Shown in pieces: positions 54,485 through 62,247 of a DNA stretch of 64,000 nt. The position numbers were made by a program, and so were the translations under genes. Position 1 is the first letter of the stretch. Every line of letters begins with the position of its first letter. The DNA lies in contig JANRIG010000039.1 of the NCBI GenBank assembly GCA_033765235.1, positions 124,001-188,000 of the forward strand. The letters run 5' to 3'. This stretch comes from JANRIG01 sp033765235. Lineage in GTDB: Bacteria; Bacteroidota; Bacteroidia; Cytophagales; UBA9547. The notes below the pieces were generated by a model. It had not been told where the DNA came from, made no database searches, and saw nothing but the letters and a program-made list of their open reading frames with translations.

Positions 54485-55548
54485 TGAAAAAAATACTTGT
54501 TACGGGAGGTGCAGGATTTGCAGGCTCCAATATTGCCATTAACCTAAAAAAAAATTATCCTCACTATCAAATATATGCCTTTGACAACCTCAAAAGGCGA
54601 GGTTCTGAACTCAATGTAGAACGTTTTAAAACCTATGATATACAGTTCATACACGGCGACATAAGATGTACAGAAGATATAATGGCTGTGCCCGAAGTCA
54701 CAGATATTATAGATGCTTGTGCAGAGCCATCGGTGCTGGCAGGCATAGCAGGAGACCCGTCTTATCTCATCAATACCAACCTCAATGGTACGGTAAATTG
54801 CCTAACCCTTGCCAAAAAATATCAGTCAAATTTCATATTTTTATCTACCAGCAGGGTGTATCCTATAGCTCCATTGTGCAACATACCATATGCAGATACA
54901 GAAAGTAGATTTGAAACTGACCTATCAAAACCTATGCAAGGTATTACTGCCATGGGTATCAATGAAGACTTCACACTCAAAGGTGCACGCTCACTGTATG
55001 GCAGCACTAAGCTTGCATCAGAGTTGCTAATTGAAGAATATCATGCATTTTTTGGAATGAATATGATAATAAATCGTTGTGGTGTGCTCACAGGTGCGTG
55101 GCAGTTTGGCAAGGTAGACCAAGGCTTTATGGTGCTGTGGATGGCCAATCATTTTTACAAAAAAAAATTAGGATATTTTGGCTTTGGCGGCACAGGCAAG
55201 CAAGTGCGCGACATATTGCATATTGATGATTTGTATAAATTACTTGACATGCAACTGCACAATATGCCAAAATACAATGGCAATATATACAACGTAGGTG
55301 GTGGTAGAGCATGCAGCATATCGCTGGCAGAGCTAACCAAAATATGTGAAGAAGTGACCGGAAATACCATACTAATAGAAAAAGTACCCGAAACCAGAGT
55401 AGCGGACATACCTATATATTTGAGTGACTATACCAAAATATACAACCTCTGCGGCTGGAAGCCTGTGCATACTCCACAAAGCATATGTGCAGATATATAC
55501 CATTGGCTACATGATAATGAACAAATGTTGAAACCATTGTTGGGATAG
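54484..55548 (+). CDS. NAD-dependent epimerase/dehydratase, CDP-paratose 2-epimerase-like
   Basis: 354-residue extended short-chain dehydrogenase. The NAD loop is TGGAGFAGS at residues 7-15 and the catalytic triad is Ser in FLSTSRVYP plus Tyr/Lys in YGSTK. The NLKRRGSELN and DACAEPSVLAG segments are those of the CDP-paratose/tyvelose epimerase group rather than GalE. It probably acts on a nucleotide-linked sugar for surface glycan synthesis. The ATG overlaps the stop of the lipoprotein gene by one base. The substrate is inferred from family resemblance only. Confidence 0.87.
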   Translation: MKKILVTGGAGFAGSNIAINLKKNYPHYQIYAFDNLKRRGSELNVERFKTYDIQFIHGDIRCTEDIMAVPEVTDIIDACAEPSVLAGIAGDPSYLINTNLNGTVNCLTLAKKYQSNFIFLSTSRVYPIAPLCNIPYADTESRFETDLSKPMQGITAMGINEDFTLKGARSLYGSTKLASELLIEEYHAFFGMNMIINRCGVLTGAWQFGKVDQGFMVLWMANHFYKKKLGYFGFGGTGKQVRDILHIDDLYKLLDMQLHNMPKYNGNIYNVGGGRACSISLAELTKICEEVTGNTILIEKVPETRVADIPIYLSDYTKIYNLCGWKPVHTPQSICADIYHWLHDNEQMLKPLLG

Positions 55549-55645
55549 ATGTATATTTTTTTGAACTTTGCATTAATTGTAATGTTGTATCAATAATTAA
55601 TAATAATATTATCATATTATGCCCTAATAAATCAAACTCCGAAAT

Positions 55646-56317
55646 ATGGATATGAAAGAAAAAGTAATGTTGCAATACGATGAGGCAGGTGACAATCATA
55701 CATTTACCAACCTGCAAACCCCTGTCAGAGACAATGCCTTTGATATAGATGATGAGCTAAAAATAGAGCTCATACAGCAGCATTTTGAAGAGATTATGAA
55801 TATACTTGGCTTAGACCTTGCAGATGACAGCCTCAAAGGCACCCCTTATCGTGTAGCAAAAATGTATGTGAAAGAAATTTTCAGTGGGCTCAATCCGGCA
55901 AACAAACCAAACATTACCCTGTTCAAAAACAAATACCAATATCAAGATATGTTGGTAGAAAAAGACATTACACTATATTCGTATTGTGAGCATCACTTTG
56001 TGCCCATAGTAGGCAAAGCACATGTGGCATACGTGTCAAACGGGCACGTGATAGGTCTGTCAAAAATAAACAGAATAGTACAATACTTTGCCAAGCGCCC
56101 ACAAGTGCAGGAACGACTCACCCTGCAAATAGCTGATGAACTTAAAAAAATACTTAATACCCCGGATGTAGCAGTAGTAATTGATGCTAAGCACCTGTGC
56201 GTAACCTCGCGAGGGGTGAACGATACAGGCTCATCTACTATCACTGCATCATATAGCGGAGTATTTGAAAATGAGTCTTACAAAAATGAATTTTTGGCAT
56301 ATTTGCACAAAGTATAA
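55646..56317 (+). CDS. folE: GTP cyclohydrolase I
   Basis: 223-residue enzyme that turns GTP into dihydroneopterin triphosphate for folate or other pterins. The TPYRVAKMY helix, the zinc ligands in YSYCEHHFVP and HLCVTSRGV, and the HVIGLSKINRIV loop are intact. About 40 extra N-terminal residues are usual in Bacteroidota. It has no close operon partner; the next gene starts 249 nt later. Confidence 0.97.
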   Translation: MDMKEKVMLQYDEAGDNHTFTNLQTPVRDNAFDIDDELKIELIQQHFEEIMNILGLDLADDSLKGTPYRVAKMYVKEIFSGLNPANKPNITLFKNKYQYQDMLVEKDITLYSYCEHHFVPIVGKAHVAYVSNGHVIGLSKINRIVQYFAKRPQVQERLTLQIADELKKILNTPDVAVVIDAKHLCVTSRGVNDTGSSTITASYSGVFENESYKNEFLAYLHKV

Positions 56318-56336
56318 TAAATTACTATCGTGGAAT

Positions 56337-56363
56337 ATATACTTATATGCTAAGTATATTTTA
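56337..56363 (+). terminator. Possible terminator after folE
   Basis: ATATACTTA (56337-56345) and TAAGTATAT (56351-56359) form a 9-bp AT-rich stem around TATGC, followed by TTTT. It starts 20 nt after the folE stop. The low GC content of the stem limits confidence. Confidence 0.4.
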
Positions 56364-56566
56364 TGTATAATAATGTAATTTTAAAACAACTATAGATTAA
56401 AGTAAACGAAGTGCCTGATTTTAAAGTAGTTTTAGTACGTAGTCTCATTAAAAAAAACGAGATTGAGTATTTTGGGATTTTATACTTATTATTAATAAAA
56501 AAAAATTATAATTGCGTTTAATATACTTTTTATATATTCATATATCCCAAAAAATAAATTATTAAC

Positions 56567-56893
56567 ATGGCCCAAGCAAAAAATACTAACCTTAATGAAA
56601 ATCAAATAAATATAGAACTTGGAGAAGAAGTAGCCGAAGGAATATACTCCAACCTGGCTATGATAGCACACTCCAACAGTGAGTTTGTGGTAGACTTCAT
56701 CAGGCTCATGCCCGGCTTGCCCAAAGCCAAAGTAAAAGCCCGCATCGTGCTCACCCCTGAGCATGCCAAGCGACTACTGCAAGCATTGGCTGATAATGTG
56801 AATAAATACGAAGACTCATTTGGCGAGATACGTGTGCCAAGCCAGTTCCCTACCCTGCCTATGAACTTTGGTGGTACCATGGGCGAGGCTTAA
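56567..56893 (+). CDS. DUF3467 domain protein
   Basis: 108 residues, almost all one DUF3467 domain: INIELGEEVAEGIYSNLAMI, then NSEFVVDFIRLMPG, KAKVKARIVLTPEHAKRLL and a C-terminal Gly/Pro tail. The family is small, soluble and widespread, and its function is unknown. It may be the first gene of a run with the MBL hydrolase, the unknown 177-residue protein and an M16 peptidase (gaps of 45, 11 and 4 nt). Confidence 0.92.
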   Translation: MAQAKNTNLNENQINIELGEEVAEGIYSNLAMIAHSNSEFVVDFIRLMPGLPKAKVKARIVLTPEHAKRLLQALADNVNKYEDSFGEIRVPSQFPTLPMNFGGTMGEA

Positions 56894-56938
56894 ATATGCT
56901 ATAAAGCAGAACAATTAGTAAACAATACCAAGTGATTT

Positions 56939-57574
56939 ATGCATATCAAGTCGTTCACATTCAATCACTTTTATGAAAATACATACGTAATGTCATTGGG
57001 TACTCATGCCATCATTATAGACCCCGGGTGCTATACTGATGATGAAAAACATATATTAGATGAATATATTACCAAAAATGACTTAAAACCTGTTGCCATT
57101 ATCAATACCCATTGTCATATAGACCATGTAGTAGGCAACTATCATTGCAAAACCAAATATAAAATACCACTATACATTCACAAATTAGAAATTCCCATAC
57201 TAAAAGCAGCAGAGGTGCTTGCTTCAAGCTATGGATTTATTCCTTATCATCATGCAGATGAGACAAACTATATTAATGAAAATGAACAACTTAAATTTAT
57301 TGGTATAAATTTTGATGTGCTTTGGGTGCCGGGCCATGCACCCGGTCATGTGGCATTTGTACACCATGCATCAGGCAGTGTACTGAGTGGCGATGTAATA
57401 TTCTATGAAAGTATAGGTCGTACTGATATTCCTTATGGCAATTATAATGATTTGACAAACAGCATATTACAAAAACTCTATAAACTACCTCCACACTACA
57501 AGGTATATCCCGGGCACGGCAAGCCTACCACCATAGCACATGAAATGAAGCATAATCCATTTGTAAAAATATAG
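56939..57574 (+). CDS. Metallo-beta-lactamase-fold hydrolase, glyoxalase II-like
   Basis: 211 residues. The zinc motif THCHIDHVVGN (about 58-68) gives the first ligands, and the others come from VPGHAPGHVAFVHHASGSVLSGD and the terminal YPGHGKPTT. This is the compact glyoxalase II-like subgroup that cleaves thioesters or related substrates; the exact one is unknown. No signal peptide is present. Confidence 0.92.
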   Translation: MHIKSFTFNHFYENTYVMSLGTHAIIIDPGCYTDDEKHILDEYITKNDLKPVAIINTHCHIDHVVGNYHCKTKYKIPLYIHKLEIPILKAAEVLASSYGFIPYHHADETNYINENEQLKFIGINFDVLWVPGHAPGHVAFVHHASGSVLSGDVIFYESIGRTDIPYGNYNDLTNSILQKLYKLPPHYKVYPGHGKPTTIAHEMKHNPFVKI

Positions 57575-57585
57575 CTTAGTACACT

Positions 57586-58119
57586 ATGGAAGAATACTTA
57601 ATATTTGACGAAGAATTTTATTATATCAAACCCAAAGTAAGTGATACAGCTAATGCCTCATCACATACAGAAGCTCCTCAAAAAATACAATATGCACCCC
57701 CTGTAAAATTGCCTCCGGCACCCATAATTGCAAGTAAGCCACAAAGCATAATTCATAAAAAAATAATGGTGATAGCTCACTACACAGACACTGTACAAAT
57801 ACCTGAACAGGTACAGCAAAAATTAAACAATACATTTCTGCAGCTCAACCAACCTCTTGAGCAAATGATATTTATAAATTTGGCGCATATACCTCCGCAT
57901 ACACTTAATCAATACAAATATCAATATCTTATATTACTCGGTGGGTCTGGCAAAAACATAGAAATACTACACTCCTACAAAGGAGACCGTACACCTCACA
58001 ACTTTGATATTCACAATAATATAAAAATATTATTTGCACATACAATAGAAAAATATGCTTCTGATAGACTATTAGCTCAAAAATTTTGGACATTATTGCA
58101 AGAAATTTTCAAAAAATAA
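57586..58119 (+). CDS. Unknown protein with possible HolD (Pol III psi)-like domain
   Basis: 177 residues. The first 60 are Pro-rich and probably disordered. The rest reads as alternating strands and helices: KKIMVIAHYTD, a helix EQVQQKLNNTFLQLN, strand QMIFINLAHI, strand YQYLILLGGSG, then IKILFAHTIEKYASD and a final helix AQKFWTLLQEIF. That order is reminiscent of the psi subunit of DNA polymerase III, including the aromatic-rich last helix, but no residue pattern proves it. It starts 11 nt after the MBL gene, and the M16 peptidase begins 4 nt after its stop. I regard it as unknown with a testable structural hint. Confidence 0.7.
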   Translation: MEEYLIFDEEFYYIKPKVSDTANASSHTEAPQKIQYAPPVKLPPAPIIASKPQSIIHKKIMVIAHYTDTVQIPEQVQQKLNNTFLQLNQPLEQMIFINLAHIPPHTLNQYKYQYLILLGGSGKNIEILHSYKGDRTPHNFDIHNNIKILFAHTIEKYASDRLLAQKFWTLLQEIFKK

Positions 58120-58123
58120 TTGT

Positions 58124-59368
58124 TTGAATACAAAAACAGATTATGAAGTACATACTTTTGCCAACGGCATAAGGTGGGTACACAAAGAGATAAAACATAC
58201 AGCCATGGTACACTGTGGTATTATGCTCGACATTGGCAGCCGCGACGAAAAATCACATGAGCAAGGTCTGGTGCACTTTTGGGAACACATGGCTTTTAAA
58301 GGCACTACTACCAAAAAATCACACTACATACTTCATAGAATAGATGCGTTGGGTGGTGAGCTCAACGCCTATACTACCAAAGAAAAAATATGCTTCCATG
58401 CCACACTACTTGCCAAATATTTTCCCAGAGCCATACAACTGTTAGTCGATATTGTATTTAACTCTACATTTCCACCCAAAGAAATAGAAAAAGAAAGGCA
58501 AGTAATACTTGAAGAAATGGGAATGTATGAAGACAATCCCGAAGAAAGCATCATGGACGATTTTGACAGCTTAGTATATGCCAACTGTGCCATGGGGTAT
58601 AATATATTGGGCACGCGCGACTCGGTAAAAAGTTTTGAGCAAGCACACTTCACAGAATTTATCAGACAAAATATAGATACCTCACGCATAGTATTGAGTA
58701 CTGTAGGAAATATCAAATCAAGCAAAGCTCACCCTGTTGCCGAAAAATATTTAGCATCCGTAGCCCGCATTTCCAATACGCAACATCGCCATATATATAC
58801 CAATGAAAATATCAAAAATAAAATCATAGAAAAACCTATTCAGCAAGCCCATTGTATGATAGGAGCCAACGCATATAACATACAAAGTAATAATAAAGTA
58901 GCCTTTTACTTGTTGACAAACATACTTGGTGGACATGCCATGAATACCAAGCTCAACCTCATGCTGCGCGAAAAACACGGCTTAGTATACCATGTAGATG
59001 CTCACTACACCCCATATACAGATACGGGTCTTTTCAATATATATTTTGGAACTGAGAAAAAACATGTCTCAAAATGTATTACCCTCATTATGTACGAATT
59101 AGAAAATTTTAAAAACATTCTATTGCCTCACAAAAAACTCAAAATGTACAAAGAACAACTCAAAGGTCAACTGGCAGTAGCCGAAGAAAATTACAACGGC
59201 ATGATGCTTGCCATGGCAAAAAACACTTTAGACTTAGGATATATGGAAAGTATGAAAAATATTTTTAAGAAGATAGATGATATAGCTCCTGAACAAATCA
59301 TGCAAATATCAAGAGAAATTTTTAGTCATGATAAACTCTACAGGCTTGACTATTTGCCTAATAAATGA
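58124..59368 (+). CDS. M16 family zinc metallopeptidase
   Basis: 414 residues, half-size M16B type similar to the first peptidase at 33781. The zinc motif is HFWEHMAFKG (His, Glu, His) and the third ligand lies in the ERQVILEEMGMYEDNPE helix. The start is TTG at 58124: the strand EVHTFANGIRWVH, needed for the fold, begins only eight codons later, and the next in-frame ATG would remove it. The gene is 4 nt after the unknown protein and converges on rsmG. Confidence 0.9.
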   Translation: MNTKTDYEVHTFANGIRWVHKEIKHTAMVHCGIMLDIGSRDEKSHEQGLVHFWEHMAFKGTTTKKSHYILHRIDALGGELNAYTTKEKICFHATLLAKYFPRAIQLLVDIVFNSTFPPKEIEKERQVILEEMGMYEDNPEESIMDDFDSLVYANCAMGYNILGTRDSVKSFEQAHFTEFIRQNIDTSRIVLSTVGNIKSSKAHPVAEKYLASVARISNTQHRHIYTNENIKNKIIEKPIQQAHCMIGANAYNIQSNNKVAFYLLTNILGGHAMNTKLNLMLREKHGLVYHVDAHYTPYTDTGLFNIYFGTEKKHVSKCITLIMYELENFKNILLPHKKLKMYKEQLKGQLAVAEENYNGMMLAMAKNTLDLGYMESMKNIFKKIDDIAPEQIMQISREIFSHDKLYRLDYLPNK

Positions 59369-59399
59369 GGTAGTGAGATAATACTTAGTCATAATATAC

Positions 59400-60020
59400 T
59401 CACACCTTCACATATACTACTTTTTTTTCAACAAAATATTCTTCCTCAAAAAAATCTGATATCAATGTACTCTTCACATGCAAATGCAGTTCGCCTATTT
59501 CTTGTATAAGACTATCGCCCCCTTTGAGTGCCAGCAAGCCTCCGGCAAGGGTATTGTCCGACTTTTTGATGATGTTTTTACCTGTCCATTTTATCAGCTC
59601 TTTGAGCGATGCCACACCCCGTGTCACTACAAAATGATATTTTTCGGTCAGTTGCTCTGCTCGTATTTGCTCTGCTCGCACATTTTGTAAGCCCAGTTGC
59701 TCTGCTACAGACTTCACCACCACTATTTTTTTGCCTATAGAGTCTGCCAAATAAAATGTACAATAAGGGTACATGATGGCCAAAGGAATGCCTGGAAAAC
59801 CACCTCCCGTACCTACATCTAATATTACTGTACCGGACACAAAATCTATTACTTTGGCTATAGCCAAGCTATGCAATATATGATGAGTATACAAGTTTTC
59901 TATGTCCTTGCGCGATACTATATTTATTTTTTCATTCCATGATTTATACAGCGGTATTAAAGCTTCAAATTGTGATTTTTGAAGGGCTGTAAGGGTATTA
60001 AAGTATTTATCAATAATCAT
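59400..60020 (-). CDS. rsmG: 16S rRNA (guanine-N7) methyltransferase G527
   Basis: 206 residues with an N-terminal helical region ending in NIVSRKDIENLYTHHILHSL, the SAM loop LDVGTGGGFPGIPLA, and the VVTRGVASL strand. These are diagnostic of RsmG/GidB, which methylates G527 of 16S rRNA. The segment AEQ-RAEQ-RAEQ contains three copies of a short repeat encoded by near-identical 12-nt units (59652-59663, 59667-59678 and 59697-59706), a local duplication within the gene. Confidence 0.96.
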   Translation of the reverse strand: MIIDKYFNTLTALQKSQFEALIPLYKSWNEKINIVSRKDIENLYTHHILHSLAIAKVIDFVSGTVILDVGTGGGFPGIPLAIMYPYCTFYLADSIGKKIVVVKSVAEQLGLQNVRAEQIRAEQLTEKYHFVVTRGVASLKELIKWTGKNIIKKSDNTLAGGLLALKGGDSLIQEIGELHLHVKSTLISDFFEEEYFVEKKVVYVKV

Positions 60021-60115
60021 GATTTACATTACTTATATATTTATTACAAATATTTATTGGAATAATATATATTTTTTATAATATTACGTACAAAAGAATA
60101 GAAGCATATAAACAT

Positions 60116-60541
60116 ATGAATAAAGTATATATCTTAATAATTTTTCTATTTGCATCTGTGAGCACACATGCACAAGATACTTTGGCCATCAGCAGCAAAG
60201 ATACCATTTCCATCATAAATGCTGCCTACTATTACAAAGGCGAAAAAATAAACCGCAGGCAACTGAAAGAGATGCTATCCTATTGTGGCGAATGTACTGT
60301 ACTACTCACTAAGTCTGCCAATAATGAGATAATATCAAGCACTTTGGGTGCTGCAGGAGCTTTTTGCATAGGATACCCTATAGGTTATGCACTGGCAGGT
60401 GCCAATGACCCTCCTTGGATCATGGCAGGTGCAGGTTTTGGTCTCATATTGTCAGCTATTCCTTTTGAAATAAAAAGGGTAAAAAAACTCAGAGAAGCAG
60501 TTTTGATGTATAATAAAATTGTGTTAAATAACACTAAATAA
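60116..60541 (+). CDS. Small membrane protein with signal peptide
   Basis: 141 residues. A signal peptide ends near THAQD (residue 20). A segment with a Cys pair (SYCGECTVLL) is followed by two hydrophobic helices rich in Gly and Ala (AAGAFCIGYPIGYALAG and WIMAGAGFGLILSAIP), then a basic tail. No family was recognised. It lies 95 nt from the divergent rsmG start and 65 nt before the oxidoreductase gene, which has its own promoter. Confidence 0.7.
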   Translation: MNKVYILIIFLFASVSTHAQDTLAISSKDTISIINAAYYYKGEKINRRQLKEMLSYCGECTVLLTKSANNEIISSTLGAAGAFCIGYPIGYALAGANDPPWIMAGAGFGLILSAIPFEIKRVKKLREAVLMYNKIVLNNTK

Positions 60542-60584
60542 TAAATAGTCATTGTTGTTGACCGCACTAAACAAAAAATTATCC

Positions 60585-60592
60585 TATTTTTG
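60585..60592 (+). promoter_or_regulatory. -7 box of the Gfo/Idh/MocA gene (TATTTTTG)
   Basis: TATTTTTG fits TAnnTTTG and ends 14 nt before the ATG at 60607. A TTG at 60558-60560 lies 24 nt upstream. The leader would be about 10 nt. Confidence 0.55.
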
Positions 60593-60606
60593 AATTTTTA
60601 TTTATC

Positions 60607-61599
60607 ATGCTCAATATTGGATTGGTAGGTGTAGGACATTTAGGCAAAATACACATTCAACAGCTCAAAGAACTGCCTCAATGGAACATAGCAGGTTTTT
60701 TTGACACATCTGCCGAGGTGTCAGCACAGGTAAAAGAAGACTACGACATCAAACACTATAGCAATATTGAGGCACTTTTGGAAAATTGTGATGTAGTAGA
60801 TATAGTGTGCCCTACTATTTTTCATTATGAGTATGCGTACAAAAGCATAATAGCCGGAAAACATGTATTCATTGAGAAGCCCGTGACCGAGACCGTGGCA
60901 CAGGCAACAGAACTAAAAAAAATGGCACAAATACATAAAGTAAATATACAAGTGGGGCACGTGGAACGATACAACCCCGCTTACGTGAGTGCTGCCGCCC
61001 ACCAGCTCAAGCCTATGTTTATTGAAGCTCACCGTTTGTCAGAGTTTAACCCTAGAGGCACAGACGTGTCAGTAGTGCTCGACCTTATGATACATGATAT
61101 TGACATAGTATTGCACATGGTACACTCACCGGTAAAGCACCTGAGTGCCAGTGGAGTATCTATTGTGAGCAACAACCCGGACATAGCCAATGCTCGTGTA
61201 GAGTTTGAAAACGGCTGTGTAGCAAACCTCACTGCAAGTAGAATATCATTGCAGAAAATGAGAAAAATGCGTATTTTTCAAAAAAATGCTTATATTTTAA
61301 TAGACTTTTTGAATAAAATTACCGAAATATTTTCATTAGAGCCATATACAGACCATCCGCTTCCATTCACATTTGTATTAGACACAGGCACAGAAAAAAA
61401 GATGGTGAAAATGGAAAAACCTACCATAGTAGCTGAAAACGCCATAAAAAATGAACTGTCGGCGTTTCACAAGTCCATCACGGGTGGGCATGTACCGGAT
61501 GTAAGTATTGAAGATGGGCTCAAAGCCTTAGAACTTGCATATATGATTATAGACCAAATAAGAGTAAGGGAAGAAAATTTTAACCTATTACCCAAATAG
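60607..61599 (+). CDS. Gfo/Idh/MocA family oxidoreductase
   Basis: 330 residues. The Rossmann loop is GLVGVGHLGKIH at the N-terminus; the EKPV motif (HVFIEKPVTET) and the HDIDIVLHM strand are those of the family, which oxidises or reduces sugars or related compounds with NAD(P). The C-terminal domain starts near GHVERYNPAY. The substrate is unknown. In the order seen here, it precedes a SAM methyltransferase (71 nt gap) that has its own promoter. Confidence 0.92.
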   Translation: MLNIGLVGVGHLGKIHIQQLKELPQWNIAGFFDTSAEVSAQVKEDYDIKHYSNIEALLENCDVVDIVCPTIFHYEYAYKSIIAGKHVFIEKPVTETVAQATELKKMAQIHKVNIQVGHVERYNPAYVSAAAHQLKPMFIEAHRLSEFNPRGTDVSVVLDLMIHDIDIVLHMVHSPVKHLSASGVSIVSNNPDIANARVEFENGCVANLTASRISLQKMRKMRIFQKNAYILIDFLNKITEIFSLEPYTDHPLPFTFVLDTGTEKKMVKMEKPTIVAENAIKNELSAFHKSITGGHVPDVSIEDGLKALELAYMIIDQIRVREENFNLLPK

Positions 61600-61624
61600 T
61601 ATAAATTATGTCATTTGCACATAC

Positions 61625-61632
61625 TATCTTTG
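61625..61632 (+). promoter_or_regulatory. -7 box of the methyltransferase gene (TATCTTTG)
   Basis: TATCTTTG fits TAnnTTTG and ends 38 nt before the ATG at 61671, giving a leader of about 34 nt. Confidence 0.5.
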
Positions 61633-61670
61633 CAGTTTGCAGTTTTAATAATAATATATTTATAGAATAG

Positions 61671-62222
61671 ATGAAATTTTTTGACAAAGTACTACGATAT
61701 TGGCGCATAAGCAAGGTAAATCCATATATACACAAAGATGTACAGCTCCTAGACATAGGTTGCTATGACGAGTTGCTTATTAAAAAATTTGAGGGTAAAA
61801 TACATTCTGCCGTAGGCATAGATCCACTACTTACCGCTGATGTACATACAGCCAAATATACCTTGCTCAAAGGATACTTTCCTGATGTGCTGGAAGCAGG
61901 CAAAAAGTTTCATGTCATCACCATGTTGGCTGTGCTTGAGCATATAGATGAAAACTATTACGACAAAGTATCACAAGGTTGTTTTCATCACCTGCATCCT
62001 GGTGGGCACTTAGTCATTACCGTGCCCGATGCATTGGTAGATAAAGTGCTGGATATACTTATCAAAATAGGCATACTTGATGGTATGAGCACCGATGAGC
62101 ACCATGGATATGACATAAATAATACACGTACGCTTTTTGAAAAAAGCGGATTAAAACTCATAAAACATAAAAGATTTCAGCTGGGGCTCAACAATGTATT
62201 TGTATTCCAAAAGCCAATTTAA
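61671..62222 (+). CDS. Class I SAM-dependent methyltransferase
   Basis: 183 residues. Motif I is LLDIGCYDELL (about 28-38) and motif II is VGIDP; HVITMLAVLEHID and LHPGGHLVITVPD are motif IV/post-IV strands of the UbiE-type small-molecule methyltransferases. The Gly-x-Gly of motif I is replaced by Cys-Tyr, so SAM binding is slightly unusual. The substrate is unknown. The stop lies 25 nt from the convergent T9SS gene. Confidence 0.82.
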   Translation: MKFFDKVLRYWRISKVNPYIHKDVQLLDIGCYDELLIKKFEGKIHSAVGIDPLLTADVHTAKYTLLKGYFPDVLEAGKKFHVITMLAVLEHIDENYYDKVSQGCFHHLHPGGHLVITVPDALVDKVLDILIKIGILDGMSTDEHHGYDINNTRTLFEKSGLKLIKHKRFQLGLNNVFVFQKPI

Positions 62223-62247
62223 TATTTGGCGTTCATAACATCCCCCC

